Of a stretch of 64,000 nucleotides of DNA, positions 9,385 to 17,642 are shown piece after piece. Position 1 is the stretch's first letter; the number at the start of each line of letters is the position of its first letter. Position numbers and translations under genes: made by a program. Below the pieces are notes generated by a model that saw only the letters and a program-made list of their open reading frames with translations, did no database searches and was not told the origin of the DNA. This stretch comes from Muribaculaceae bacterium (lineage in GTDB: Bacteria; Bacteroidota; Bacteroidia; Bacteroidales; Muribaculaceae): positions 62,001-126,000 of the forward strand of contig JAFSCJ010000016.1 in the NCBI GenBank assembly GCA_017436845.1. Reading direction: 5' to 3'.

Positions 9385-10260
9385 ATGGGAAACGGTCGGT
9401 ACATAAAAACACTGATATTAGCAATTCTGCTGTCGGTATTTTCGATAGCCGGGTATGGTCAGAGTGCGAGGTGGAATTATGTGATGACGATAGAGCCCGA
9501 CAACGGAAACACTACCGAGCCGTTCCTTGACATGAACGGACTGGGCTACTACGACAACAACGCCCGCTTCTTGGATATCCTCGCCGGTGGCTTCATCTCG
9601 CGCGATGCCCTCTCGGGCGACTATCCCCACATTTCCCACTACTCCCATTGCGCCAACAACCCATTATCCATCATCGATCCAACCGGAATGTTTGTTATTG
9701 CTGACGTAACATCTCAACAAAATATAATAAATACATTAAGTCCTGAAGGAGCTAATTTTATAAGTTTTAACGAACAAGGAATGATTGATGTTGACTTACT
9801 AAATAAATCGGCAAGTATGTCGGAAAACTTTACTGCACTTAAAGCATTAGCAAATAGTGAGATAAATTATATGTTTCGTGTGCAAAATACAGATGATTTA
9901 GGAGAGGCGTTTCGTGAAATATCTGAAACATCAAATTATCGTGGTGTAACAGAAATGCCAGGAGCTACAATGAATCCATCCCCAGACGGAAATGTGCATA
10001 TTATAGTAGGGAGTATTTTAAGAGAGAAACAACAAGTTTTAACAACGGCACATGAAGCATACGGACATGCCTATTTTTATGAATTGACAAGAGATGTATT
10101 AAAATCAAGTCATACATTTATCCAAAAGACAAAAGTAGAATGGGATTATGAATTTAATGTCCCATCATATACCTCTATAAAAATACCTACAAATATAGAA
10201 TTAGAAAAACAAATTAAATTAGTAGTACAACAGGCATTGAAAAATTATGAAAACCGTTAA
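9385..10260 (+). CDS. Internally deleted RHS protein with HEAYGH metallopeptidase-like tip
   Basis: 291 residues. The N-terminus (MGNGRYIKTLILAILLSVFS ... WNYVMTIEPDNGN) is homologous to the start of the large RHS protein. After about 50 residues it joins a short unrelated linker (GLGYYDNNARFLDILAGGFISR), then DALSGDYPHISHYSHC and NNPLSIIDPTGM. Essentially all YD repeats are gone. The tip (residues about 100-291) contains TTAHEAYGHAYFYEL, with HEAYGH at residues 223-228, a HExxxH-type zinc site, and a late IPTNIELEKQIK segment; I recall this combination from other RHS tips. It overlaps the next gene by 14 bases, so the two are translationally coupled. Confidence 0.75.
   Translation: MGNGRYIKTLILAILLSVFSIAGYGQSARWNYVMTIEPDNGNTTEPFLDMNGLGYYDNNARFLDILAGGFISRDALSGDYPHISHYSHCANNPLSIIDPTGMFVIADVTSQQNIINTLSPEGANFISFNEQGMIDVDLLNKSASMSENFTALKALANSEINYMFRVQNTDDLGEAFREISETSNYRGVTEMPGATMNPSPDGNVHIIVGSILREKQQVLTTAHEAYGHAYFYELTRDVLKSSHTFIQKTKVEWDYEFNVPSYTSIKIPTNIELEKQIKLVVQQALKNYENR
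9603..9693 (+). repeat. RHS core repeat, second copy of the 91-bp end
   Basis: These 91 bp are identical to 5156-5246 and encode DALSGDYPHISHYSHC through DPTGMF. Identity stops exactly at the core/tip boundary, as expected for tip exchange by recombination. Confidence 0.9.
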
Positions 10261-10738
10261 ATATTATCTATTTTTAATGTTGATTATGTGTATATGCTTT
10301 GGTCAAGCGTATAGTGCAGATTGTGTTCCATCTATAACTACAGACACAATATATGTCCCTAATAATACAATTATTATACAACATCCATCACCAAGCAAGA
10401 TAGGAATGCTTTCATACGAAGAGGGATGTTTTGAATGGTATACATGCTATAATGATTGCAATTTTTTAGATATATCGGTTATTACTATACATTATGGAGT
10501 AATGGTGAATTTACCTTTGATAGATCTTAACGATAAAGTTGTAACAGATGAATTTATTCTGGGAGAGGATATTCTTATAAGGCGAGGTTATTATATGGAA
10601 CAAAATCAAAAAAAATATTTTAGAGAAGATAATTATTTTAAATGGAGAATCAATATTACATATGAACTCGTCTCAGAAGAGCATTTAAAAGACTATGAAC
10701 GTATGTTGAATAACGTGAAAATATATAAGACTCCTTAG
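10247..10738 (+). CDS. Secreted protein, candidate immunity to the HEAYGH toxin
   Basis: 163 residues with a signal peptide (MKTVKYYLFLMLIMCICFGQAYSA). The mature part contains four cysteines, including CFEWYTCYNDC, and ends RMLNNVKIYKTP. The ATG lies inside the toxin gene (14-base overlap), so expression is coupled. A periplasmic location suits protection against a toxin that is itself routed through the envelope. No family recognised; the immunity role is inferred from coupling. Confidence 0.55.
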   Translation: MKTVKYYLFLMLIMCICFGQAYSADCVPSITTDTIYVPNNTIIIQHPSPSKIGMLSYEEGCFEWYTCYNDCNFLDISVITIHYGVMVNLPLIDLNDKVVTDEFILGEDILIRRGYYMEQNQKKYFREDNYFKWRINITYELVSEEHLKDYERMLNNVKIYKTP

Positions 10739-10861
10739 ACGATTATGCAAATAAAAGTGCTATAAAGTACGTTTCGCCATGTGTTTTAATAATATATTTA
10801 TATAAATACCAAGCATGTTGTAAATCAGATACGAACTTAAATGAAATAGAATGTTTGTCCT

Positions 10862-11203
10862 ATGCGCGTAATAATGTCGATAATACTAATGATTGTGTTG
10901 TCGGTGGCGTCAGCTACCGCCGGCATCCGCCATTATTGCGACTACTTGTGCAGTACACGGGCGGTGGTTGACACTGCAGGGATGTTGTTGCAGACGATGA
11001 ACTACTACCCCTCGGGGGTGCCGTTCAGCCGAATGGAGCAAGAGCCGATAACCGACCGCCTGCACACCGGCAAGCAGTATCTGAGCCTGAACGGCAGCTT
11101 GTTGTATGACAACGTGGCCCGCTACTACAGCCCCGTTCATGGTCGCTTCATTACCCCCGATGCCCTCTCGGACGACTTATCTATTTATCTTATATCAGTT
11201 TAA
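10862..11203 (+). pseudogene. Truncated secreted RHS tip (core only, toxin lost)
   Basis: 113 codons. Signal peptide and core start are close to those of the tip at 8072 (MRVIMSIILMIVLSVASATA, then YCDYLCSTRAVV), but the middle carries a different core variant (MLLQTMNYYPSGVPFSRM). The reading frame follows the core to FITPDALSDD and then leaves homology, running into LSIYLISV and a stop inside the 3' end of the convergent symporter gene. The NNPLSIIDPTG segment and any toxin are missing. A deletion joined the core to the symporter's end. It is unlikely to have toxin activity. Confidence 0.7.
11072..11142 (+). repeat. RHS core repeat, copy 3
   Basis: These 71 bp are identical to 5070-5140 and 8282-8352. 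They lie in the truncated RHS tip next to the symporter gene and mark the right end of the RHS locus. Confidence 0.9.
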
Positions 11204-12542
11204 GAGAGGAAAGGAATACGAGGAGTATGCCTATGGGGGCAATGTATTTCAAACTGAAGATTATGATTTTCATTACGTGGACTTTTACATCGCCATCGTT
11301 GGTAAGTTGGCTTTTGATGATGTTGCGGTCGAGTAGCCAGCCTGCAAAAAATGCAATGAACATCCCTCCTGCGGGGAGCAGTATGTTGGATGAAACATAA
11401 TCAAAGAGAGAAAAAATTGTGTGTCCAAAGATAGTCATTCCACTCAAACTGCCAAACGAGAGTGCGCATATCGAGCCGAAAATAAGTGCAATGCCGGTGT
11501 TGAGCCATGTTGCCTTTTTGCGACTCATTTTTTTCTCTTCGGTGAAAAAGGCGATTGAAACCTCGCTCATCGAGATAGTTGAAGATAGTGATGCTATGAA
11601 CAATAGGAAGAAAAAGAGCGACGACCAAATGATGCTACCGGGTAGTTGGTTGAAGATGTTGGGAAGTATCTCAAATACTAATGTCGGTCCTTGCTCCGGA
11701 GATACACCAAAGGTAAATACAGCTGGGAATATAATGACACCGGCAAGAATGGCGACTGAGGTGTCGAGCAATGCGGTTGTTGTTGCACTACGCACAATAC
11801 GTGTCCTATTGCTGAAATATGAGCCATAGGTCAACATTGTGCCTAATCCCAGACTTAATGAGAAAAATGCCTGTCCCATTGCTCCAATCATTACCGATGA
11901 GTTTATTTTTGAAAAGTCAGGTGTGAAAAGGAATTTTAATCCATCAATAGCTCCCGGCATCAATAATGAGTTTATGCAGAAGATAATGAGAATGAGGAAC
12001 AAGCATGGCATCATGATGTTTGACATGCGCTCAATCCCCTTTTGTACGCCACGAATTACAATAATGAAATTGAGAAGAAGAAATATGATCGTCCACATGA
12101 GTGGTCGCCAATTCCCAGTACTGAAGGTGGAAAATTGCTTGTGGAATTCTTCAGCCGAAGAGAAATTTAATGCTCCGGTGATTGATTGGTAGAGGTATTC
12201 AAGGGTCCACCCGGCAACAACTGAGTAGAAACTTAAAATCATCAATGAAGCACCGATCCCAATGTAGCCCACCCAATGCCATTGCCCCGATGAACGAAGT
12301 TTGCGAAACGCGCCGAAGATATTGCTACGCGTTTGTCTCCCAATCATGAATTCGGCGCATAGAATGGGTATTCCAAAAAGGAATATAAAACAAAGATAGG
12401 TAAAGAGGAATGCTCCTCCGCCATGAGTCCCTGCTTCATAGGGGAAACGCCAAATGTTTCCAAGTCCTACTGCCGAGCCAACGGTCGTGGCTATTACTCC
12501 AAGGCGGGTTGTAAATTGTGCTCTATTGTTATTTTCGTTCAT
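11190..12542 (-). CDS. Sodium-dependent transporter, neurotransmitter:sodium symporter (SNF) family
   Basis: 450 residues of a polytopic inner-membrane protein with the SNF signature near the start, GSAVGLGNIWRFPYEAG, which forms the sodium and substrate site in LeuT-type transporters. Later segments GVQKGIERMSNIMMP and FSLSLGLGTMLTYGSYF also match. Length is normal for bacterial members, which usually carry amino acids; the substrate cannot be told. It is the last gene of a three-gene minus-strand group with a paralogue (12814) and a small membrane protein between. Its 3' end overlaps the truncated RHS fragment by 14 bases. Confidence 0.93.
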   Translation of the reverse strand: MNENNNRAQFTTRLGVIATTVGSAVGLGNIWRFPYEAGTHGGGAFLFTYLCFIFLFGIPILCAEFMIGRQTRSNIFGAFRKLRSSGQWHWVGYIGIGASLMILSFYSVVAGWTLEYLYQSITGALNFSSAEEFHKQFSTFSTGNWRPLMWTIIFLLLNFIIVIRGVQKGIERMSNIMMPCLFLILIIFCINSLLMPGAIDGLKFLFTPDFSKINSSVMIGAMGQAFFSLSLGLGTMLTYGSYFSNRTRIVRSATTTALLDTSVAILAGVIIFPAVFTFGVSPEQGPTLVFEILPNIFNQLPGSIIWSSLFFFLLFIASLSSTISMSEVSIAFFTEEKKMSRKKATWLNTGIALIFGSICALSFGSLSGMTIFGHTIFSLFDYVSSNILLPAGGMFIAFFAGWLLDRNIIKSQLTNDGDVKVHVMKIIIFSLKYIAPIGILLVFLSSLKLI

Positions 12543-12548
12543 TGGTCG

Positions 12549-12821
12549 TTATCTTGTTTCATAAGGCACCGGTTGCGATAGCGGATCGCGTGTGGGTGTC
12601 AGTTTTTTCGGTTTATATTTTTTGTTTTTCTTTGTAGGTTTTGTCTCTCTTGCGGTGTCACTGCTGATGTGTTGCATATTGGCTGATATGGAATCAGTCA
12701 ATGGCAATGTATCTTCTTGGCTTTGAGTGTTTGAAAAGTGCAATGTTGTGATTATTGCTGCCAAAATGAGCAACAATGCAATCATGCCACGTCGTTCTCC
12801 TGCAGTAAAATTTTTAGTCAT
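12549..12821 (-). CDS. Small single-pass membrane protein of unknown function
   Basis: 90 residues: short cytoplasmic start (MTKNFTAGERRGM), one transmembrane helix (IALLLILAAIITTLHF), then a polar tail rich in lysine, threonine and proline (TKKNKKYKPKKLTPTRD). The ERRG start followed by one helix recalls the N-terminus of Bacteroidales helix-hairpin-helix (ComEA-like) proteins, but no such domain follows. It overlaps the upstream symporter gene by 8 bases and precedes the next symporter by 6, so it is in the same operon. Confidence 0.6.
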   Translation of the reverse strand: MTKNFTAGERRGMIALLLILAAIITTLHFSNTQSQEDTLPLTDSISANMQHISSDTARETKPTKKNKKYKPKKLTPTRDPLSQPVPYETR

Positions 12822-14181
12822 TTAAGAATGAAGAGATGAGTATGCTTGCAATCAACACCGGCGCTATAAATCGGATTATAAATACAACAATTTGGAATGT
12901 GCGAGCGGTGATTGCTCCGTAGTTGGTAAGCTCGTTGTTTAAGAATTTTTTAGGCGCAAACCATCCTACATATACGCACAGCAATATTGAACCTATCGGT
13001 AGCATTATGTTGGCTGTTACGTAGTCTAAGAGATCAAATATGTTCATTCCAAACAATTTGATGTCTGACCACGAGCCTTGCGCCAAAGAACATGCTGTAC
13101 TAAGCACGAAAAGAGGAAGGAGCATAGTAAGGCATGCTGCCTTACGAGACATTTTGCAACGATCTTGCATAAATGCAATAGAAACTTCGGCTATTGATAT
13201 TGTTGATGTTATTGCGGCAACAGTTAGGAACAAAAAGAATAATGCTGACCACACTTGAGAATAGGGTAGTTGAGCAAAGACTTCGGGGAGTGTGGCAAAA
13301 ACAAGTGTGGGACCATTGAGTGTAGCATCTTGTAGCCCAAATGAGGTTACTGCCGGGAAGATGATAATCCCCATCATAAATGCTACAAAAATCACACTTG
13401 ATGATACTGTAAATGATGTCTTTATGAGTCGTGTGTCTTTAGGAAAGTATGATGCATAGGTGATGAGCACGCCCATTCCGAGGCTTAACGAGAAAAATGC
13501 TTGTCCCAATGCGCGAATGACAACTGATGGTGTTATTGCGCTAAAATCGGGGTTGAGGAAGAATTTCAGACCTTCGTCGGCTTTGGGTAGCGATAGTGAT
13601 ACAAAACAGAACGCAAGCAACAAGACAAAAAGCATAGGCATTAAAATGTTAGAGATGCGTTCAATCCCTTTTTGTACCCCAAATAGTAGTATGCCAAGAT
13701 TTATCCCTATCACTACAAATGTGTGGATTAGTGGGTTTATATCGTCGCTGATATATTCTTGCATGCGCACAGAAAATTGACTACTATATCCATCAACATT
13801 CTCTATTGGCTGGTAAAGGTGTTCTGTGATTGATTCCCACATATACTCAAAGGTCCACCCTGCAACTACCATGTAGTAGCACAGAATGAGATAAGAAGTG
13901 AGTATTGCTAATGCCCCGGCAAACCACCATTTTTTGCCGGGGGCAAGGTTACGGAATGAGCCAACGGCATCAGATCCTCCGCCTCGACCAATTGAAAATT
14001 CGGCAAGCATCACAGGTATGCCTAACAAGAATACGCATGCGATATAAATTAGAAGAAACGCGGCACCACCATTGGCTTGTACCTCAGATGGGAAACGCCA
14101 CACACTGCCTAAGCCAACTGCCGATCCAACGGTGGCAGCAATAAGTCCTATTTTTGTACTAAATTGAGCTTTAGATGACAT
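12814..14181 (-). CDS. Sodium-dependent transporter, SNF family (second paralogue)
   Basis: 455 residues with the same architecture as the symporter at 11190: GSAVGLGSVWRFPSEVQ near the N-terminus, GVQKGIERISNILMP and FSLSLGMGVLITYASYFP in the middle. The usual N in GNIWRFP is S here, so the substrate/sodium site differs slightly from the paralogue. First gene of the minus-strand group; a TAnnTTTG element lies 28 bases upstream. Probably sodium-driven uptake of an amino acid; substrate unknown. Confidence 0.93.
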   Translation of the reverse strand: MSSKAQFSTKIGLIAATVGSAVGLGSVWRFPSEVQANGGAAFLLIYIACVFLLGIPVMLAEFSIGRGGGSDAVGSFRNLAPGKKWWFAGALAILTSYLILCYYMVVAGWTFEYMWESITEHLYQPIENVDGYSSQFSVRMQEYISDDINPLIHTFVVIGINLGILLFGVQKGIERISNILMPMLFVLLLAFCFVSLSLPKADEGLKFFLNPDFSAITPSVVIRALGQAFFSLSLGMGVLITYASYFPKDTRLIKTSFTVSSSVIFVAFMMGIIIFPAVTSFGLQDATLNGPTLVFATLPEVFAQLPYSQVWSALFFLFLTVAAITSTISIAEVSIAFMQDRCKMSRKAACLTMLLPLFVLSTACSLAQGSWSDIKLFGMNIFDLLDYVTANIMLPIGSILLCVYVGWFAPKKFLNNELTNYGAITARTFQIVVFIIRFIAPVLIASILISSFLND

Positions 14182-14208
14182 TTTTGATTGGTTTATTTAT
14201 TTGGGATA

Positions 14209-14216
14209 CAAAATTA
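14209..14216 (-). promoter_or_regulatory. Bacteroidota -7 element for the SNF operon
   Basis: TAATTTTG on the minus strand, a perfect TAnnTTTG, 28 bases before the symporter start at 14181. Pattern match only. Confidence 0.5.
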
Positions 14217-14270
14217 GCGAAAAAGTGAACAAGATGATGCCAATGTGCTTATTATTTTGTTGTTTTATAG

Positions 14271-14278
14271 TACTTTTG
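14271..14278 (+). promoter_or_regulatory. Bacteroidota -7 element for the VanZ-like gene
   Basis: TACTTTTG, a perfect TAnnTTTG, 19 bases before the ATG at 14298. Together with the element at 14209 it makes a divergent promoter region. Confidence 0.55.
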
Positions 14279-14297
14279 TCATAAATTATTTAATCCG

Positions 14298-14690
14298 ATG
14301 AAGCAATTTTTGTTGAAACTACCGCCATATTTGCCAAGTGTAATTGTACTGATGTTATTATTCTATCTGACGTTAGTGCCACAGCCATTACCTCCAATGG
14401 AAGAGCCGTTTTTGAATTTTGATAAATTGGTTCATGTCGCGATGATGGCAGGAGTGTATTTGACTTTTGCATTTGATTATACAAGAAGAGAGCGACAACA
14501 CCAGTTGCCACTCTCTGTAATATTCTTGTTATTAGTAATCGTTGTGCTACTTGGTGGATTTATAGAACTTGCACAGGGGACAGACTTTATCCATCGCGGT
14601 AGCGATTTGTGGGATTTTATTGCTGATGCCGTTGGTGCAATTCTCGCAAGCGTTGTAGCACGTCGAGTGATGAGATTTATTATTTCTTGA
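14298..14690 (+). CDS. VanZ-like membrane protein
   Basis: 130 residues with four hydrophobic segments. The VanZ-family pattern is visible: FLNFDKLVHVAMMAGVY (the DKxxHxxxF-type block) and IELAQGTDFIHRGSDLWDFIADAVGA (E-x-x-Q ... R-x-x-D-x-x-D-x-x-x-N/D-x-x-G). Family members sit in the inner membrane and some raise teicoplanin resistance; the biochemical function is unknown. Single gene with its own -7 element. Its 3' end overlaps the convergent TlpA-like gene by 11 bases. Confidence 0.82.
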   Translation: MKQFLLKLPPYLPSVIVLMLLFYLTLVPQPLPPMEEPFLNFDKLVHVAMMAGVYLTFAFDYTRRERQHQLPLSVIFLLLVIVVLLGGFIELAQGTDFIHRGSDLWDFIADAVGAILASVVARRVMRFIIS

Positions 14691-15720
14691 AATCAGTTAA
14701 TTTTTCGTCGATAAATTTCTTCAAATCTTCACCACGCACATCGCGACCAACGATTTCACCTTCAGGATTGATAATTACGATACAAGGAATACCTGAAATG
14801 CCGTAAAGGTCAGTAGGAATGTTTTGTCCGTTGATAATGTGGTTCCAAGGTAGTTTGTGCTTTTCGATAGCTTCAACTGTGTTTTGAGGTTCGTCCCACA
14901 CAGCAACACCTACGATGTCAAGACCTTTGCCATTCCATTTTTTGTAGATTTCCTTAAGAGTAGCAGTTTCGCGGATACATGGTCCACACCAGCTAGCCCA
15001 GAAATCAACGATTGTATAGTTGCCTTTACCTGCGTAGTCGCTAAGTTTTTTAGTAGCACCTTCGTGAGTGATTTCAAAGTCAGTAAACTTGTTGCCTGGA
15101 GATGTTGCTTTTTTGCATTTAGCTGCGTCAACAAGTTTTTGAACACGTTTGTATTTCAATAGGGTAGAGTCAGCAGCAATAACTGAATCAAGTTCAGCTG
15201 GTTCAAATTCATAAGCCTTTTGGATGAATAGGTAATAACCTATGGGGTTACCTTGATTGTTGGCACAAGTTGTAGAGTCAAGTTCTTCATAGGCTTTAAT
15301 GATTGCTTCCATTTGCGCTTTTGCTGTAGTGTCTTTTGCTACTTTCATGTATTCTTGACGCAATGAGTCAGATGCTGCACTGAAAGCTTCAAAAGCATCG
15401 TTAAGGACAGAGCCTGAAGCTGTGCCAAGGCTGTCGATAGTGATGTTGCCTGCTTCAAGAATAAACATTGGACCACGTTTACCGCTGATGAGCAAGCGAG
15501 CCATGCGAGGTTCTTCGATTTTTCCTGCAAATACGGCTTTGCCATTTTCAACGATTGCGCTGTCAAGTTTTACTTCGCCATCGTCATAGTCCATAACATA
15601 TACCATCTTACCTTCGTCCTCAGCTTTTGTGTTGAACTCAACGGTATAATCAGTGTTAGGAACTGTAGTACATGCTGCAACTGAAAGAGCTGCAACTGCA
15701 TAAAGTAAATTTTTTTTCAT
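14680..15720 (-). CDS. TlpA-like thiol-disulfide oxidoreductase lipoprotein with DUF4369 domain
   Basis: 346 residues from the ATG at 15720. The longer upstream reading is unlikely because it would start beyond the promoter element. The lipoprotein signal MKKNLLYAVAALSVAAC has its lipobox Cys at residue 17. A DUF4369-like beta domain (about 20-120) is followed by a helical part and a thioredoxin fold whose active site is DFWASWCGPCIRE (WCGPC). The cis-proline strand GISGIPCIVIINPEGE follows. Likely a periplasm-facing membrane-anchored reductase for protein thiols, as in cytochrome c maturation or oxidative-damage repair; the partner is unknown. Confidence 0.92.
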   Translation of the reverse strand: MKKNLLYAVAALSVAACTTVPNTDYTVEFNTKAEDEGKMVYVMDYDDGEVKLDSAIVENGKAVFAGKIEEPRMARLLISGKRGPMFILEAGNITIDSLGTASGSVLNDAFEAFSAASDSLRQEYMKVAKDTTAKAQMEAIIKAYEELDSTTCANNQGNPIGYYLFIQKAYEFEPAELDSVIAADSTLLKYKRVQKLVDAAKCKKATSPGNKFTDFEITHEGATKKLSDYAGKGNYTIVDFWASWCGPCIRETATLKEIYKKWNGKGLDIVGVAVWDEPQNTVEAIEKHKLPWNHIINGQNIPTDLYGISGIPCIVIINPEGEIVGRDVRGEDLKKFIDEKLTDFKK

Positions 15721-15755
15721 CTCTTTGTGTTTAATTATTAGTGTATTACTGATTG

Positions 15756-15763
15756 CAAATGTA
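15756..15763 (-). promoter_or_regulatory. Bacteroidota -7 element for the TlpA-like gene
   Basis: TACATTTG on the minus strand (perfect TAnnTTTG), 36 bases upstream of the ATG at 15720. It supports the shorter start. Confidence 0.5.
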
Positions 15764-15827
15764 CGCACAAAAATTCGCATAATTGATAAATATTTCGCTT
15801 AAACTTTGTTGTATAGCTAAAAATAGC

Positions 15828-15835
15828 TATTTTTG
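15828..15835 (+). promoter_or_regulatory. Bacteroidota -7 element for the acyl-CoA synthetase gene
   Basis: TATTTTTG (perfect TAnnTTTG) 46 bases upstream of the ATG at 15882. Confidence 0.5.
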
Positions 15836-15881
15836 TTATCACTTAATGCTTAAATTTGTTATCATTTAAAACTGATTTAAC

Positions 15882-17534
15882 ATGGAACAAAGTTTAAATA
15901 AACTATTTCAAAATTCAATTAGAAGTAATTGGGAGACTCCGGCGTTGACCGATTTTAACGGAGCAACATTCCAATATAAAGATGTGGCACGCAAGATTGC
16001 TAAATTGCATCTTTTGTATGAACATTGTGGAATAAAGCCGGGCGATCGAATTGCTTTGTGTGGTCGCAACTCTTCTCAATGGGCTGTTGCGTTCCTTGCA
16101 ACAGTTACTTATGGCGCAGTTGCTGTTCCTATTTTGCACGAGTTTAAGGCTGACAATATTCACCACTTGGTAAATCATAGTGAGGCTCGCATCCTTTTTG
16201 TTGACGATAGTATTTGGGAAAATCTTGACCCGGCGTTGATTCCCAATGTTGAAGGTGCATTGAAAATAAAAGATTTCTCTCAATTGATATCTCGCAAACC
16301 GGAGTTTGCCGACGCACGTGCTCACTTGAATGAATATTTTGGTAAACGTTATCCTGAAAGATTTACGGCTGAAGATGTTGTATACTATGAAGATAAAGTT
16401 GATGAATTAATGTTGATTAACTACACATCAGGCTCGACTGGGTTCTCTAAAGGTGTAATGTTGTCATATGGTAATGTGTGGTCAAATGTCCAATTTGCTG
16501 TTCAACACTTGCACTATTTGCATCCGGGTGATGGCATTGTGTGTATGTTGCCATTAGCTCACATGTATGGTTTGGCTATCGAATTGTTACATTCGTTTGC
16601 CAAAGGTTGTCATGTCAACTTCTTGACAAGAATACCATCACCACGTGTTATCATGGAGGCATTTGCTTCAGTGAAACCAAAGATTATCATTTCAGTACCT
16701 CTAATCCTTGAAAAGATAATCAAGACAAAGGTGTTCCCAATGTTGGAAAAACCATTGATGAAAATGTTGTTGTGTATTCCATTTGTTGACGACACATTGT
16801 TGGGTAAAGTAAAGGAGAAATTGCAGGAAACATTTGGAGGCAATCTCGTTCAAATTATCATTGGTGGAGCAGCGTTGAATAAGGAAGTTGAAGCGTTTTT
16901 GAAACGTATAGGTTTCCCCTATACAGTAGGATATGGAATGACAGAATGTGCCCCATTGATTTCTTATGCCCCATGGGACGAGAATCGCGAAGGCTCGTGT
17001 GGACGCGTGGTTGACCGCATGGAGGTGTATATCGACTCTGCCGATCCTTACAATATCCCTGGTGTGCTATGGGTGCGTGGTGCAAATGTGATGCAAGGAT
17101 ATTATAAAAACCAAGAAGCAACCGATGCTATCTTTAAGGATGGCTGGATGAGCACAGGTGATATATGTCAAATGGATGAAGACGGATTTATTTACATTCG
17201 TGGTCGAGACAAGAACATGATTCTTGGTCCGTCGGGACAAAATATCTATCCTGAAGAGATCGAGCAAAAACTCAATAATATGCCTTACGTTTGCGAGTCA
17301 ATCGTTATTGATGAGGACAATAAACTTGTGGCTCTTGTTTATCCCGATATTGAGAACGCTACTACCCAAGGTATCAGCATGGCAAGTCTCGAACAGATGA
17401 TGCAAGACAATATTGATGTCTTAAATAAGGAATTACCGGCCTATTCTCAAATTAAGAAAGTGAAAGTTCATCACGAAGAATTTGAGAAAACACCTAAACG
17501 TTCTATTAAGCGTTATCTATATCAGCACGGATAA
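15882..17534 (+). CDS. AMP-binding long-chain fatty acid-CoA ligase family protein
   Basis: 550 residues with adenylate-forming enzyme motifs in order: the phosphate-binding loop LINYTSGSTGFSKGVML, the mid motif GYGMTECAPLISY, the TGDICQMDEDGFIYIRGRDK motif with the ribose-binding Asp, and a C-terminal catalytic lysine region (EKTPKRSIKRYLY). This matches long-chain acyl-CoA synthetases of the FadD15/AMP-dependent type, which activate fatty acids with ATP and CoA in the cytosol or at the inner membrane. It is single and monocistronic, with a strong terminator after it. The exact chain-length preference is not readable. Confidence 0.9.
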   Translation: MEQSLNKLFQNSIRSNWETPALTDFNGATFQYKDVARKIAKLHLLYEHCGIKPGDRIALCGRNSSQWAVAFLATVTYGAVAVPILHEFKADNIHHLVNHSEARILFVDDSIWENLDPALIPNVEGALKIKDFSQLISRKPEFADARAHLNEYFGKRYPERFTAEDVVYYEDKVDELMLINYTSGSTGFSKGVMLSYGNVWSNVQFAVQHLHYLHPGDGIVCMLPLAHMYGLAIELLHSFAKGCHVNFLTRIPSPRVIMEAFASVKPKIIISVPLILEKIIKTKVFPMLEKPLMKMLLCIPFVDDTLLGKVKEKLQETFGGNLVQIIIGGAALNKEVEAFLKRIGFPYTVGYGMTECAPLISYAPWDENREGSCGRVVDRMEVYIDSADPYNIPGVLWVRGANVMQGYYKNQEATDAIFKDGWMSTGDICQMDEDGFIYIRGRDKNMILGPSGQNIYPEEIEQKLNNMPYVCESIVIDEDNKLVALVYPDIENATTQGISMASLEQMMQDNIDVLNKELPAYSQIKKVKVHHEEFEKTPKRSIKRYLYQHG

Positions 17535-17556
17535 TCTGAAATTTCTTTATAAAATT

Positions 17557-17592
17557 GACACGCACATAGTATTTATGTGCGTGTCTTTGTTT
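17557..17592 (+). terminator. Intrinsic terminator after the acyl-CoA synthetase gene
   Basis: A perfect 12-bp stem (17557-17568 with 17574-17585), 5-base loop, followed by TTTGTTT. Confidence 0.85.
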
Positions 17593-17612
17593 ATAGCTTG
17601 GTGATTATTTTG

Positions 17613-17620
17613 TAACTTTG
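17613..17620 (+). promoter_or_regulatory. Bacteroidota -7 element for typA
   Basis: TAACTTTG (perfect TAnnTTTG) 22 bases before the typA ATG. Confidence 0.6.
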
Positions 17621-17642
17621 CACCCTGAAAATAGATATCAGT

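Noticed and set aside
11190..14181. SNF symporter pair as a recent tandem duplication
   Set aside because: The two proteins differ throughout and are separated by a distinct small gene, so the duplication is old and of ordinary interest.
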